A stretch of DNA of 64,000 bases from Aureibacter tunicatorum (GCF_036492635.1 NZ_AP025305.1:1612001-1676000); one strand, 5' to 3'. Shown: positions 46,052 to 55,238, counted from the first letter of the stretch. Program-made: numbers and translations. The notes: generated by a model from the letters alone, not told the origin.

Positions 46052-46154
46052 CCTAAGTCAAGATTAAATTCTTAAATATAGTATTTTGATTTCAGCCAAG
46101 TATTGAAGTTCATAGATAGTCGATTATAATTCTAAGGCTGAATTCTTGGTAGAC

Positions 46155-46222
46155 ATTAACGTATGGCGCTAAAATGGCATAAGCGAACTTAGTGAGCTAT
46201 GAATTTTTAGCGCGTGTTATCC
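46155..46222 (-). repeat. attC-like site
   Basis: ATTAACGTATGGCGCTAAAATGGCATAAGCG ... GCTATGAATTTTTAGCGCGTGTTATCC. Near-twin of 42939-43004; the AGCGAACNTAG loop is shared too. Confidence 0.85.
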
Positions 46223-46234
46223 ATATCTAAGTTC

Positions 46235-46648
46235 TTAATTTTTTTTCATTACAAGGGTCAATGGAGTATCGCTCAGTTTGAAATAATATTTACCATCTTG
46301 TTTTTTGACAAACATGACTAGATGATTTTGTCCAACTTCTATCTTTTTTTCAGTTTTAAAGTATCTCCAATTTTGCCCATTTAGCATTGTTGTCATTTCT
46401 TCCATCATTGGGTTGACTTTATCCTTTAACTCTATTTTAAACTTTCCATTTTCATTAAAGTGAAATTTTGATCCTGTAAATGCATTTTTCATTATGAGCA
46501 TCATTTTTTGAACTTGAGAATCAAGTCCTTTAGAGATATTTGCGTTTTGTACAGTCCAAATACCTGTAAAATCATTATTTACTTTTCCTTGACTCAATGC
46601 TAGAGTTGAAATTAAAAGTAGAAGTAGAAGCGTTGTAGTTTTTTTCAT
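46235..46648 (-). CDS. Secreted lipocalin-like protein (cassette gene)
   Basis: 137 aa with signal peptide (ending LALSQ). The mature part starts FTGIWTVQNANI and contains FHFNENGKFKIEL, NWRYFKTEKKIEVG and LVMFVKKQDGKYYFKL, a small lipocalin-like barrel pattern. Comparable to the cassette protein at 34855 but not a close copy. Confidence 0.7.
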   Translation of the reverse strand: MKKTTTLLLLLLISTLALSQGKVNNDFTGIWTVQNANISKGLDSQVQKMMLIMKNAFTGSKFHFNENGKFKIELKDKVNPMMEEMTTMLNGQNWRYFKTEKKIEVGQNHLVMFVKKQDGKYYFKLSDTPLTLVMKKN

Positions 46649-46658
46649 TTTAAATTAT

Positions 46659-46731
46659 GGCTAACGTGATGGCTAAACTACGAGTGAGGGTGCGTCACCC
46701 GATACATGGAGTTTTAGTTGGTGTTGTAGGT
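46659..46731 (-). repeat. attC-like site
   Basis: GGCTAACGTGATGGCTAAACTACGAGTG ... CATGGAGTTTTAGTTGGTGTTGTAGGT; apex GGGTGCGTCACCC is a perfect small hairpin. Confidence 0.75.
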
Positions 46732-46736
46732 ACACC

Positions 46737-47264
46737 TTATTTTTTCATTATTAAATTTAATTTTCCATCTTCACTGGCATTGTACTTTGTTGTTCTCGTA
46801 CAATGGTTAGTCCACAAAGTATTCTCTTTTTCGAGATTACTTTCAGAGTTAAACAACCGAAATGCATAACTTTTAGAGGATGCATAAATTATAAAATCTT
46901 GACCTTCTTCAAATCGAGTAAATCCGCAAGAGGCGCTGTTTCTTGATGTATATAATTTGATTGTATCCCCAACTAATTCACCCTTATATACTTTTAGAAT
47001 TTCAATTTGAACCTCAATAATGAATTCCGATTCAAGCAGCTTTAATTTTTGGTCGTTACCTTTAAATATAATTCTGAGAGAGTCTGCTTTCTCTATGTTC
47101 ATAGAACTTTCGAAAGTCACAAAAGATTTTTGAATCACTTTGCCATGAATTATTGCCTCTGTATAATTATAAGCCTCAGATACGGTGCCAGGGTCTTCGC
47201 ATCTACAAGCAATCGTTTTCGAAGCGCTAAAGATTAAAATTCCTATTATTAATATTACTCTCAT
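46737..47264 (-). CDS. Secreted TIMP/NTR-like protein (cassette gene)
   Basis: 175 aa. A signal peptide ends at TIACRC; CRCEDPGTVSEAYNYTEAIIHGKVI is typical of the tissue-inhibitor-of-metalloproteinase-like (NTR) fold, and later IEILKVYKGELVGDTIKLYTS and CGFTRFEEGQDFIIYASS support it. Bacterial members are secreted; whether they inhibit proteases is unknown. Confidence 0.75.
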   Translation of the reverse strand: MRVILIIGILIFSASKTIACRCEDPGTVSEAYNYTEAIIHGKVIQKSFVTFESSMNIEKADSLRIIFKGNDQKLKLLESEFIIEVQIEILKVYKGELVGDTIKLYTSRNSASCGFTRFEEGQDFIIYASSKSYAFRLFNSESNLEKENTLWTNHCTRTTKYNASEDGKLNLIMKK

Positions 47265-47280
47265 TCTTTTTTGGTTACCT

Positions 47281-47345
47281 ACAACACCCCAATAACACGA
47301 ATTCCGTTTATTTTACCCTATGTGTGGAACTTGTTTATTTTGTTA
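47281..47345 (-). repeat. attC-like site (type C) of recombinase relic 5
   Basis: ACAACACCCCAATAACACGAATTCCG ... GTGTGGAACTTGTTTATTTTGTT. Same family as 31911 with a diverged left end. Confidence 0.7.
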
Positions 47346-47638
47346 AAATTTATTTCAATGAAAAAATAAGTTTAAAAAACCATATTTCAAACATCTCCAA
47401 TGGATTATTTGCTCTATTATCACCATAATCAGTAATATGTGTATAGATTTCGATAGTTTTGAATTGCAGTGCTACAGTATATGCTGAATATTCCTGAGGG
47501 GCGGGCCATTTACCAAAAGATGGGATGCAAAGCTATGTATTAGGCTATGAGGAGTAATAGATTTATTGATCTCGGATTTTCTAAGGTGTTTTTTTGCCCA
47601 TAATTTTGTTATTTTTTGAATTTTATCAATAATATATA
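47346..47638 (-). pseudogene. Decayed 3' fragment of a tyrosine recombinase, relic 5
   Basis: Reads TPHSLIHSFASHLLVNG (the HxxR Arg changed to Ile) and, in frame, [25 protein letters not shown]. Unlike the others it has neither the Tyr-box deletion nor the common frameshift, so it shows what the ancestral C-terminus looked like. Confidence 0.75.
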
Positions 47639-47696
47639 GCGTTATGTCTACTGTTGGAGTCTCGCAGCGTATGTACTATATATTTTGTTGTTTAGC
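47639..47696 (-). repeat. attC-like site (type A, diverged)
   Basis: GCGTTATGTCTACTGTTGGAGTCTCGCAGCG ... TACTATATATTTTGTTGTTTAGC. The TGGAGTCTCGCAGC loop matches other type A sites. Confidence 0.55.
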
Positions 47697-47765
47697 ATGG
47701 ACAAGGTTGAAGCTGTGAAAGGTTTCGATTCTGTTATTTAGATTTTCTATACTCATTGCCAACTA

Positions 47766-47837
47766 TTGTTAATGTTTAGTATTTGAAACGAAGTTTACTG
47801 ATAGGTAGAAATGGTTTCATAATAGTTCGTTGTGGCC
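47766..47837 (-). repeat. attC-like site
   Basis: TTGTTAATGTTTAGTATTTGAAACGAAG ... GGTTTCATAATAGTTCGTTGTGGCC. Related to the site at 59614 (shared TAGTAT, ACTGATAGG core). Confidence 0.7.
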
Positions 47838-47861
47838 TTTTTCAGGTGTTTGCGCTTGCTG

Positions 47862-48281
47862 TTATTTTATCAATTGAATTGCTATTCCGAATATTCCTAT
47901 GACAAAGCAAAGTGGCGAAAACAGCTTGGTGTCCCATTTTCCGAATTTTGTGTTTTTCACCGTTTTAAAAAATCCGACATATTTGAACTCTCCAACTGCT
48001 CTTAGAAGAAATATGATAGGAATCACCCAGTTTCCGTATTTTATAATCCATTCAGGAAGATTGAACTCTATGAGTTCGGATTTGAGTAAATAGAAGATCC
48101 CGAAAGCTGTTAAGCCAATACCTACTATCGCGCTGTCGATTTTTTTTGGGTTTAATACTCTTTCACCGTTTTCTTTGGTTGGTAAGGATTCCTCAAACCC
48201 AAATTTTCCACCAATAAGCCAATTGAAATGAATCAATCCAAGTCCGATAAAAATTGCGCTTAGTATTATTGATAAAATCAT
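47862..48281 (-). CDS. DUF3995 integral membrane protein (cassette gene)
   Basis: 139 aa, four transmembrane helices (2-18, 46-68, 80-96, 118-137). Matches DUF3995: GLIHFNWLIGGKFG near 15-28, IFLLRAVGEFKYVGFFK, and WDTKLFSPLCFVIG. Function unknown. Confidence 0.8.
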   Translation of the reverse strand: MILSIILSAIFIGLGLIHFNWLIGGKFGFEESLPTKENGERVLNPKKIDSAIVGIGLTAFGIFYLLKSELIEFNLPEWIIKYGNWVIPIIFLLRAVGEFKYVGFFKTVKNTKFGKWDTKLFSPLCFVIGIFGIAIQLIK

Positions 48282-48319
48282 GGTTCTGGTTTGTTTTTTA
48301 GGTTCTTATATAGAATGCG

Positions 48320-48823
48320 TTATTCATCTATGTATTCTAAATCGACAGGCATTGTTGAATAAATACCAAGAACAATGTTTTCCTCTCTAAATAATAATTT
48401 TACTTCTGCAAACGAACTTGAATGATATAACTCGGGTTCAGATGCTGTTTCCCATAAGTTTCCATTTAATTTTAATTCATCCCAAAGATCAGTTGATATC
48501 TTTTTTGACGACGGTTCAAGATGTTCAATCCAAGAATCAAGAGAGTCTGGTTCTATTTTTAAGGCTAGTTTAATATTGTAATCGGAAGGCCCTGAAATTC
48601 CACCGGTTCCATTGTCCTGAAACCAAATATGATATTCAGCGTCAATAAGTCCTGATTCTTTTGATAAGTGCTTTTTTAGAGTTTCGATTTTTTCAGTGCT
48701 ATTGTCAATCTGATAACTGAAAACATCCACTGATTTATTATCAGCTTGACAACCAAAGGTTAATACTGCTATAAAAGTCAAGTAGTATTGGAAATGCACT
48801 TTTTGAATTTTAACCATTCTCAT
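48320..48823 (-). CDS. Lipoprotein, unknown (cassette gene)
   Basis: 167 aa, lipoprotein signal with Cys25 in LTFGC (a Met at position 3 could also start it). Mature domain alpha/beta: SGLIDAEYHIWFQDNGTGGISGPSDYNIKLALKIEPD. Only 38 bp from the neighbouring gene; the half-palindrome TTATATAGAATGCGTTATTC there may be a truncated attC-like site. D-box 90 bp upstream. Confidence 0.7.
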   Translation of the reverse strand: MRMVKIQKVHFQYYLTFIAVLTFGCQADNKSVDVFSYQIDNSTEKIETLKKHLSKESGLIDAEYHIWFQDNGTGGISGPSDYNIKLALKIEPDSLDSWIEHLEPSSKKISTDLWDELKLNGNLWETASEPELYHSSSFAEVKLLFREENIVLGIYSTMPVDLEYIDE

Positions 48824-48848
48824 ACTTAATTGAAGATAGAGTCTTTCT

Positions 48849-48912
48849 AATCACTGCAAAACAAGCTTGTAAAAATCGACCGAGTCCGTGTTTTATATTG
48901 ATTTCATTACAC
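48849..48912. repeat. Repeat D', leader hairpin, copy 2
   Basis: CTTTCTAATCACTGCAAAACAAGC ... GAGTCCGTGTTTTATATTGATT matches 41861-41942. It also lies between a D-box and a gene start. Confidence 0.5.
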
Positions 48913-48953
48913 TTTTAAGATAAAAATATATTTTGCCAATTAAAATCGAGTTG
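48913..48953 (-). promoter_or_regulatory. D-box promoter candidate
   Basis: Minus strand CTCGATTTTAATTGGCAAAATATATTTTTATCTTAAAAG, 90 bp upstream of the lipoprotein gene. TTG and TATCTT are spaced like a Bacteroidota -33/-7 pair. Confidence 0.45.
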
Positions 48954-49121
48954 GAGAAGATTTAAAAAATATAATCGATTTAAATATTCATTAGATTACC
49001 TCGATGGAATATGTATGTGTCGAATAATGTATGCCATGCTTATCAAAACATATTTTATTTAATTATATCCCTTTTTCTACAAACTTTTCGAGCTTCTTGA
49101 CAACTATCTTTTAGCAGGCTT

Positions 49122-49550
49122 CTATTCTTTTTTTTCCTCAAGTTCAATTAAATTGTTTTGGTAATATTTGACAATTGGTTTTTCCCAAAATTTAAAGTTC
49201 ATCAGGGCCATGGTACCGGCTGAATACCATTCATCATCTTCTTCATTTTTTATTTCAAAGGTCCACTTATACTCTTCTCCACTTCTTGAATAAGTTTTGA
49301 GACGTCCAAGTTTTGACATTCCAAAACCAAGATAGTTGAATAATTCAATTTCTCCTTCTTTTTCGTTTTCAAAATGAAAATGCCAAGAACCGAAGTGAAT
49401 AGTATTTTCTCTTTCAGCTTGTTGAATGAAAATTTCAAATCCATTTTTATCTTTAGGAAGAATTGTCATCTCATCATTATTAATCTTGAATTCGACTTCT
49501 GGGCATTGTTCTTTTAATTGCTTTGAAATTTTTTCGATTAAATTATTCAT
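49122..49550 (-). CDS. Hypothetical protein, immunity-like (cassette gene)
   Basis: 142 aa, soluble, acidic. N-terminal helix (LIEKISKQLKEQCPEVEF), then strands FEIFIQQAERENTIHFGSWHFHFEN and the C-terminal FWEKPIVKYYQNNLIELEE. Resembles conserved small proteins seen as immunity genes, but no named family. Confidence 0.65.
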   Translation of the reverse strand: MNNLIEKISKQLKEQCPEVEFKINNDEMTILPKDKNGFEIFIQQAERENTIHFGSWHFHFENEKEGEIELFNYLGFGMSKLGRLKTYSRSGEEYKWTFEIKNEEDDEWYSAGTMALMNFKFWEKPIVKYYQNNLIELEEKKE

Positions 49551-49587
49551 TTTTCTTACTTGTTGTTGATGCCTTTATAATTGAAAG

Positions 49588-49638
49588 AGAAACGGTTTGC
49601 AAAATTGATCGAGTCAATGATTTGCAGCAGTTTATTAG
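49588..49638 (-). repeat. Short attC-like site
   Basis: GAGAAACGGTTTGCAAAATTGATCGAGTCAATGATTTGCAGCAGTTTATT. A compact palindrome (arms GCAAAATTGA / TCAATGATTTGC) between two cassette genes. Confidence 0.65.
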
Positions 49639-50432
49639 TTCAATTTCTCTAAAATTTCATCAATTTCTTTATGCACTCTATCTATTTCAAGTGAATATTT
49701 ATCAGTATCTTCTTTGATGGCTTTTTGAATAAGCTCAAAAGCTTTAATCCTTAACTCAGAGTATTTTAAAAGCAGTTTGTTTTGCTGAATTAATTCTGAA
49801 GGCAAGTTGTCAAATTCATTCGTTCGATTGATGATTTCAATGTTTTCTTTCCATTTTGGAATAATAGTGGTCTCCAGTTTATTTATTAACGATTTGTTTG
49901 ATTCGGTATTTAGAAGGTCATAAAAGACAAGAGTTTCAGTTTCGTTTTTTGAAAATACAATTAATTCAGTATCATATTTGTCATATAGCTCATCGTCGAT
50001 TCCAAAAAATGCAAATCCGAATAATCCTGCACTGATAATCACAAGTGAAATAAGGCCAATTCCAGCAGCCTTCCAACCTGAAAAAAATGAGTTGCCATTT
50101 TCTTTATGCATCTTAAGAACATCTCCTTGCTTCCATTCTACAATTCCCCTAGCAATTATCGTATAGATTACAGGAATCAATTGTCTTGGAATTTTATCGA
50201 TTAAATTTTCCGGAATCATAAATATCCCTGTGAAAAGCAAAATCGTCGCAATAATTCCTATAATCAATGAATTTCTTGCTTCGTTTGGCTTATTTAATGC
50301 CTTGAAATTTTCACCAATCAAGTAACCCGCCGCAAGGGGACCGCCTAAAAATGTTGCTAAACCTATAGTCATAGAAGAATATAGTTTAATATTCTCGGTC
50401 TGTATTTCAATTTTATTTTCTAAATCATTCAT
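49635..50432 (-). CDS. Integral membrane protein with C-terminal coiled coil (cassette gene)
   Basis: 265 aa. Four hydrophobic segments (about 21-42, 54-73, 81-96, 119-145) begin with GLATFLGGPLAAGYLIGENFKALNKPNEA, a recognisable start of an uncharacterised family. The C-terminal ~100 aa are helical and charged. Function unknown. Confidence 0.7.
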   Translation of the reverse strand: MNDLENKIEIQTENIKLYSSMTIGLATFLGGPLAAGYLIGENFKALNKPNEARNSLIIGIIATILLFTGIFMIPENLIDKIPRQLIPVIYTIIARGIVEWKQGDVLKMHKENGNSFFSGWKAAGIGLISLVIISAGLFGFAFFGIDDELYDKYDTELIVFSKNETETLVFYDLLNTESNKSLINKLETTIIPKWKENIEIINRTNEFDNLPSELIQQNKLLLKYSELRIKAFELIQKAIKEDTDKYSLEIDRVHKEIDEILEKLN

Positions 50433-50859
50433 TTTTTATATTTACTTATTAATTAATCAGGTCCGAATTCAATAATACTAATTTTAAAAAAGAACCATGT
50501 TTGTTTTTTCTGTTGTTATTTTGATTTTCAATCAATAGTATTTTCAATTCTGCCTTTGACTATTTTAAGATCGTTCTCATTTCATAATATTAAGTCAGAA
50601 GCGGGGTGGAAGCGAAGGTTTGTCGAGTTTAAACTGATCTAAAAAAATGTGTTTGTTATTACATCATGAGTTTAAAAAAACAAGCTTTTGGCTATATGGC
50701 TTCATCCTAAAATTAGTGAAAAGTAAGATCTAAAACAATGACTCTGGTGTCTTTGCTTAACGAATTACAGTTTTGTGTTGTGAGATTGTAGATTCGGTTT
50801 TGGTGTATTGGAGTAAGTATTGATTTCTGGTTTTATATTCAGCTATTTTATATTAAAAA
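50433..50859. other. 427-bp gene-free spacer
   Basis: No gene found. GCGGGGTGGAAGCGAAGG at about 50599 recalls the repeat E block, and TTAACGAATTACAGTTTTGTGTTGTGAG at 50757 could be a very short attC relic. Otherwise AT-rich filler. Confidence 0.4.
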
Positions 50860-51450
50860 TCAGTCATTATACTCTCTGTAGTCAAATAAAATACGATTTT
50901 CGTATAAGTCTGTCCAATGTTCAAATATTTCTGTTCTTGGGTAGTTATGATTTTTTTCGTTCTTATTTTTCCACGTTAGATGAACGACAGCGTATCTCTC
51001 TGAATTGTCGAATTGAAACAGAACATCATCCGTGTCTTCTCTTTTGGCAATTGCCTTGAGTTCATTATTGAATAATTGATGCTCGGGGGAAAGTTCCTTT
51101 CTTAGCTCATTTTCCAGAGCTTTGCTTCTGTTACTCTCTTCTATTCTGTACCATGGCTGTAAAAATTCAATCGCATTACCTGGTTTAAGCTCGACAATAT
51201 CTCCCAAATTGAAATTTTCAATGTCGGATCTGTTGGAAGGAGTTAGCGCATATAAATCAAATCTAGGATTATTGTTTTCATCAGCTGCTCTTGGCTGTCT
51301 TAATTCCTTTATCAGTTCAATATTATTCAATCTCGAATGATTAGTAATCCAAAATTTATCGTTTTGATTTAACAGCTTTACAAGCAAGTATGGCTTAGGT
51401 TTTTTGCTTGAAGATGTAATAATTTGTTGTATTTCAAACTTGACTGCCAT
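50860..51450 (-). CDS. Hypothetical protein, immunity-like (cassette gene)
   Basis: 196 aa, soluble. An N-terminal beta domain (VKFEIQQIITSSSKKPKPYLLVKLLN ... FNLGDIVELKPGNAIEFLQPWYR) is joined to a C-terminal DVLFQFDNSERYAVVHLTW ... PRTEIFEHWTDLY block, a motif I associate with small stand-alone immunity-like proteins. Not a named family. Confidence 0.7.
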   Translation of the reverse strand: MAVKFEIQQIITSSSKKPKPYLLVKLLNQNDKFWITNHSRLNNIELIKELRQPRAADENNNPRFDLYALTPSNRSDIENFNLGDIVELKPGNAIEFLQPWYRIEESNRSKALENELRKELSPEHQLFNNELKAIAKREDTDDVLFQFDNSERYAVVHLTWKNKNEKNHNYPRTEIFEHWTDLYENRILFDYREYND

Positions 51451-51505
51451 TTTGATTGGATAATGTTCGTGATTTCAGACTCATTGATATTAGTAAGGGA
51501 AATAT

Positions 51506-51724
51506 CTAGTTTAGGTAAACTACTCGAAACTGTATGACTAATTCAAATTCTGACATTTTTATTTTTTTCAAAAAATTAGACATCCATATAATTAAGCCAG
51601 GAACATGTCTTCTTTCTTTCCGTTGGAGTTCGCAAGGCATGCCACAGTTTGTGAAATTATTATGGACTTGTCTTAGATAGAGTTCCTCACCTTCAATGCG
51701 TATTTGAGATTTGGTTTTACTCAT
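51506..51724 (-). CDS. Short hypothetical protein, possibly truncated
   Basis: 72 aa: SQIRIEGEELYLRQVHNNFTNCGMPCELQRKERRHVPGLI. Composition is protein-like and the gene follows array direction, but there is no known family and the flanking spacers have no clear attC-like sites. May be a remnant. Confidence 0.4.
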   Translation of the reverse strand: MSKTKSQIRIEGEELYLRQVHNNFTNCGMPCELQRKERRHVPGLIIWMSNFLKKIKMSEFELVIQFRVVYLN

Positions 51725-51780
51725 ATATTCATTATTTGGATTGTTAATTAATAAGAAACAGCGGAATTGAATACCCTAAC

Positions 51781-52251
51781 TTACTTTTCATTAGTTGTAG
51801 TTATTCTGTCGATCATAAGAATGATATTGAGCATTGCATAAAGTTCGCTGCCCCGTTGTCCATGTATTGTCAAGATTCGCCCTTCTTTTGCTTTCATTAT
51901 TATTTGGTGTTGCTTTGCCTTATCGAAGTCTTTCATTTTAGCAGGTTCAGAAAAAATGCCCATTGGATCTTCTCCCACAGTGTATGTGTCAATTTCAGAG
52001 TGTTCAATCGCCTCAAAAGAAGAGTCTTTTCCGCTGGCTATCATTTTCGTTCCGATGATTGTCCACGTATTATTTTCCCCTTTAAATAATAGCACAGGTT
52101 TTCCTATATCAAATGATTGTAAAATTTCGTGAAATTTCAATTTTTCATTTGTATCAATTTCATCAAAAAAATAAGAGTTTGCACTTGGCAAGCCATTTTT
52201 GCCGGCTCTCCACTTTAGCCGATTCTCGATATACTCTTCCGAATTTCTCAT
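51781..52251 (-). CDS. Hypothetical PH-like protein (cassette gene)
   Basis: 156 aa. Helical N-terminus (MRNSEEYIENRLKWRAGKNGLPSANSYFF), then strands with VLLFKGENNTWTIIGTKMIAS and IDTYTVGEDP, ending ILTIHGQRGSELYAMLNIILMIDRI. Strand-helix order recalls bacterial PH-like domains. Soluble; function unknown. Confidence 0.65.
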   Translation of the reverse strand: MRNSEEYIENRLKWRAGKNGLPSANSYFFDEIDTNEKLKFHEILQSFDIGKPVLLFKGENNTWTIIGTKMIASGKDSSFEAIEHSEIDTYTVGEDPMGIFSEPAKMKDFDKAKQHQIIMKAKEGRILTIHGQRGSELYAMLNIILMIDRITTTNEK

Positions 52252-52309
52252 ACTTTATTAAACAACTATATTTTAAAAACTAGATCAGTAGTAGAGATCG
52301 CTATATTAA

Positions 52310-52480
52310 GAAAAAGACATATTGTATAAACAGAAAAAATTGAAATATGCCACTGTCATATAGGACTGTATTTTTTGAAATACGAATAGAAATCAGCGCT
52401 AAAAGAATTGTTTATCCAACGGCAAAAATCATAGACTTAGGAGTGTTTTGTCAATGAAGGGTTCATTCTTGGGTCTTCGA
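52310..52480. repeat. Repeat D, copy 3
   Basis: GAAATATGCCACTGTCATATAGGACTGTATTTTTTGAAATAC and AAAAGAATTGTTTATCCAACGGCAAAAATCATAGACTTAGGAG match copies at 29989 and 56890. Its attC part (TTGGGTCTTCGAGGCATATG) is decayed and is read through by the C-terminus of the next gene. Confidence 0.55.
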
Positions 52481-53509
52481 GGCATATGATTGCTGCCCAT
52501 TGTTTATTATTCTGTCAAATTCAATTATTTCCTTTTCACTTGGAATATTAGATCTTCTATTTCTTTCAATTTCAAGTTTATCACCTTCGATTTTTACGAT
52601 TTTCCAAACCCCGTATTTATTGGTTAATAAATCTTTAGGAAAATATAAAAATTCTTTTGTCGAGTTTAATTCCCATTTTTTTGATTTCGTTCGACCAAAT
52701 TGCTCTATTTCTAAACTGTCTTTTTTTATTCTTAAATATAGTTTTGTATTAATATTTTTTGGGTAATTGGGAGGCGGTGGGGGCAAAGGTAAATCTTGAT
52801 TATTTTTATAAGCTGACACCCAGCTTCCTTCAAGATCACTTAAATTTTTCTCATAATTTATTTTTGTCAATTTGAAGTCATTTATTGTAGAAAAGTACAT
52901 TTTAAGCGACACTTCGTTTTTTGAAGAATTAGAAATCAAATATGGAGGCGATCCAATTTGGTCAAAGACTAGAAAGTCAAATGACTTATAACTATTGATG
53001 GACCAATGTCTTGGGCGGGAATTAGTATAAAATGCATTTCCAATATGTAACATCAATGAATCATTAATAAAATCAATCGAATCTGTATAATTGGGGCCAA
53101 CGAATGAAAAAGCATTATTTTTAATCTCAAGGTTTAGTTTCTTATTATTTTTAGGAAGTCTTTTAAAAATGAAGTCTTCTTTTAGAAGGGAATGATTACT
53201 CAAAATTAAACTATCTTCCGTGACTTCTTTTATCACAAAAGTGTCTGAATCAAAGATTAGTTTATTCTCAATAATGGTGTATGGTGAAATAATTATTGAA
53301 TCTTTTTCTCCGAACATAGGATAATCAAACGTTTTATAAATAATTTGATCCTTTGAAATATCCAGTAGCAATCTCATTGAAGATAATACGGGCTCATTAT
53401 CCGTATGGCTAATCTGATATGAACCAATCCAAATGCCTTCTAATTCATTTCCCCTTTTACAAGAAATCAAAAAGACAAAGCTAAATAATATGTAAAATAT
53501 TCTTTTCAT
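52463..53509 (-). CDS. Lipoprotein, unknown (cassette gene)
   Basis: 348 aa from ATG 53509 (17 codons inside the longer frame) because this gives a lipoprotein signal with Cys17 in FLISC. Two similar modules: LEGIWIGSYQISHTD at the N-terminus and LEGSWVSAYKNNQDLPLPPPPPNY near residue 225, each starting a lipocalin-like region. The C-terminal residues run into repeat D, so the stop may not be original. Confidence 0.7.
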   Translation of the reverse strand: MKRIFYILFSFVFLISCKRGNELEGIWIGSYQISHTDNEPVLSSMRLLLDISKDQIIYKTFDYPMFGEKDSIIISPYTIIENKLIFDSDTFVIKEVTEDSLILSNHSLLKEDFIFKRLPKNNKKLNLEIKNNAFSFVGPNYTDSIDFINDSLMLHIGNAFYTNSRPRHWSINSYKSFDFLVFDQIGSPPYLISNSSKNEVSLKMYFSTINDFKLTKINYEKNLSDLEGSWVSAYKNNQDLPLPPPPPNYPKNINTKLYLRIKKDSLEIEQFGRTKSKKWELNSTKEFLYFPKDLLTNKYGVWKIVKIEGDKLEIERNRRSNIPSEKEIIEFDRIINNGQQSYASKTQE

Positions 53510-53556
53510 AATGGGAGCTGAAAACTTTAGAGTCAATGCAGAACCAGGCTGGAAAA

Positions 53557-54045
53557 TCAATTGCGTATTTGCTTTATTTTTGCTTTTTTATCAAATCTGT
53601 GTTGAATATAATTAATCTCATACTCTTCAATTACTTTTCCTCCTTCACCATCAGCCCACATCGTATTAGAATCATTGCCAAAAAATGCTTTCCCATCATG
53701 GAAAATGATAGAGTCACTTGGGTAGTCATCATCTGCTTTTGGAGGCTTGTATGAAGCGATCGTTTTACAATTCAATTTATCAGAAATGATTTTAGCTATA
53801 AATTGTTCTCGCTCTATTCCGTTTTCCGAAGGAGTTCTCCCGATTTCAATCTTTAGTGGGAACTCACTTTCATTCTTTATAAAACTGAAGTAAATAGAGT
53901 TTTCATTTAGATTATCTTTATCACTCATTTCCCATGTAGTCTCTTGGTCGAAGTAATGAATGTTTAAGTCGCTAAAACAATCGTTGAGAATGCCATTAAT
54001 CTTTTCTTTTTCTACAATAATGTTTACTCCTATTTCTTCGAACAT
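53557..54045 (-). CDS. Hypothetical protein, immunity-like (cassette gene)
   Basis: 162 aa, acidic, soluble. EIGVNIIVEKEKINGILNDCFSDLNIHYFDQ, then FPLKIEIGRTPSENGIEREQFIAKIISDKLNCKTI, and a C-terminal FFGNDSNTMWADGEGGKVIEEYEI. No named family; a likely immunity-type alpha/beta fold. Confidence 0.65.
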   Translation of the reverse strand: MFEEIGVNIIVEKEKINGILNDCFSDLNIHYFDQETTWEMSDKDNLNENSIYFSFIKNESEFPLKIEIGRTPSENGIEREQFIAKIISDKLNCKTIASYKPPKADDDYPSDSIIFHDGKAFFGNDSNTMWADGEGGKVIEEYEINYIQHRFDKKAKIKQIRN

Positions 54046-54178
54046 TTTGTTTCTTGGTTGAAGCCTAATTCCCCACTTTTTTATAACCGCAAAGTAGCAA
54101 ATTTAAATTCTTTTTTGGTCTCTTCTTTCAAGAGTTGCCTGCTTTTCGAGCATGATTTGTATTTATTTGATTTTGCTA

Positions 54179-55114
54179 TTAAGGGCATCCTACAGCTTCT
54201 TTAAGCCTTTGTTCGAGTATATTTACTTGTATAGGTGAAAATGTGGTTGAGTAATAGTCATCTCTCATGATTGAGTTTTCCCACTCTCGCCAATAACCTG
54301 TGGAAGAGTATCTAGCTCCCTCATACCAATTATTTGGGTTGTATGTTAAAACATTTGGCTTGGGTTCTTGAGGAAGAAACCAAGGCTCGTATGTTTTCAT
54401 AGCGCATAATGTTTCTGGACTTTCATATTCGTCATCCATGTTCCCAAAAGAATGTCCAAATTCGTGTCTGATTAAGTATTTGAATATTAAGTCGCTGTCA
54501 TACTTTGAAACAATCATATTGGAGATCTTAGGTTTTAGTATTGTATTATGTTCTGTCGTTCCGGGTGTTTCTCCACTACCTAAGTATTCATAAGTGTTAG
54601 CAATAATTATCGTATATGCATAGTCTCCTGTGGCATAATTCCCATATTGTTGTTCGAGGAGATTTCTTTTTTCAACCTCCATGCCAGCATAGCGTTTAAG
54701 GCCAACTCTGTTGCTAAAGACTGCCCAAGGGGTATTGGAAGTAGTGTTTATTCCGTTTGTATCGTTGCAAATGCTTGTAAACTGTTGTTCTCTGATACCA
54801 GAAGTTTTAGAGCTTGATTCAACTCGATAGAAGTTCAAATTGTCGGAAGCGGAAGCAAAGGGTTCTATTTCAAGTATTGTTTGTTTTGCTATATCGCATA
54901 GATCAATAAATTCATCCATTTCTGAATATGTAAAACCTTCTGCCAAGAAAATAATATTAGCGATACAGCCTTCATTTTTTTGCCCCATTATTATTGGACT
55001 AGGAATTTTATAGCCGATTGAGTCTTCAGTGATATGTGTCTTTTCATGTAAGTCATCTGACCCGCAATTGTAAAAAATTATAGATATAAAAATAAGTAAT
55101 AGACTATTTTTCAT
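54179..55114 (-). CDS. M64-family (IgA peptidase-like) metallopeptidase lipoprotein
   Basis: 311 aa from ATG 55114, with Cys17 in FYNC as lipobox. The zinc-binding motif HEFGHSFGNMDDEY is complete (two His, catalytic Glu, then Asp-Glu further on). IIFLAEGFTYSEMDEF, ANTYEYLGSG and NNWYEGARYSSTGYWREWENSIMR are family hallmarks of PF09471. Exported protease of unknown target. D-box 125 bp upstream. Confidence 0.88.
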   Translation of the reverse strand: MKNSLLLIFISIIFYNCGSDDLHEKTHITEDSIGYKIPSPIIMGQKNEGCIANIIFLAEGFTYSEMDEFIDLCDIAKQTILEIEPFASASDNLNFYRVESSSKTSGIREQQFTSICNDTNGINTTSNTPWAVFSNRVGLKRYAGMEVEKRNLLEQQYGNYATGDYAYTIIIANTYEYLGSGETPGTTEHNTILKPKISNMIVSKYDSDLIFKYLIRHEFGHSFGNMDDEYESPETLCAMKTYEPWFLPQEPKPNVLTYNPNNWYEGARYSSTGYWREWENSIMRDDYYSTTFSPIQVNILEQRLKEAVGCP

Positions 55115-55238
55115 CGTTTTAGTGGTTTTTAAAAAATACAATTTAGTTTGATGTTTATTCGCGCTAAACGGTTTAATGCATTAGACGATTTGAATTTATA
55201 TTTACTAGAGACTATGTCGGTCTTAATTATAATTTATC

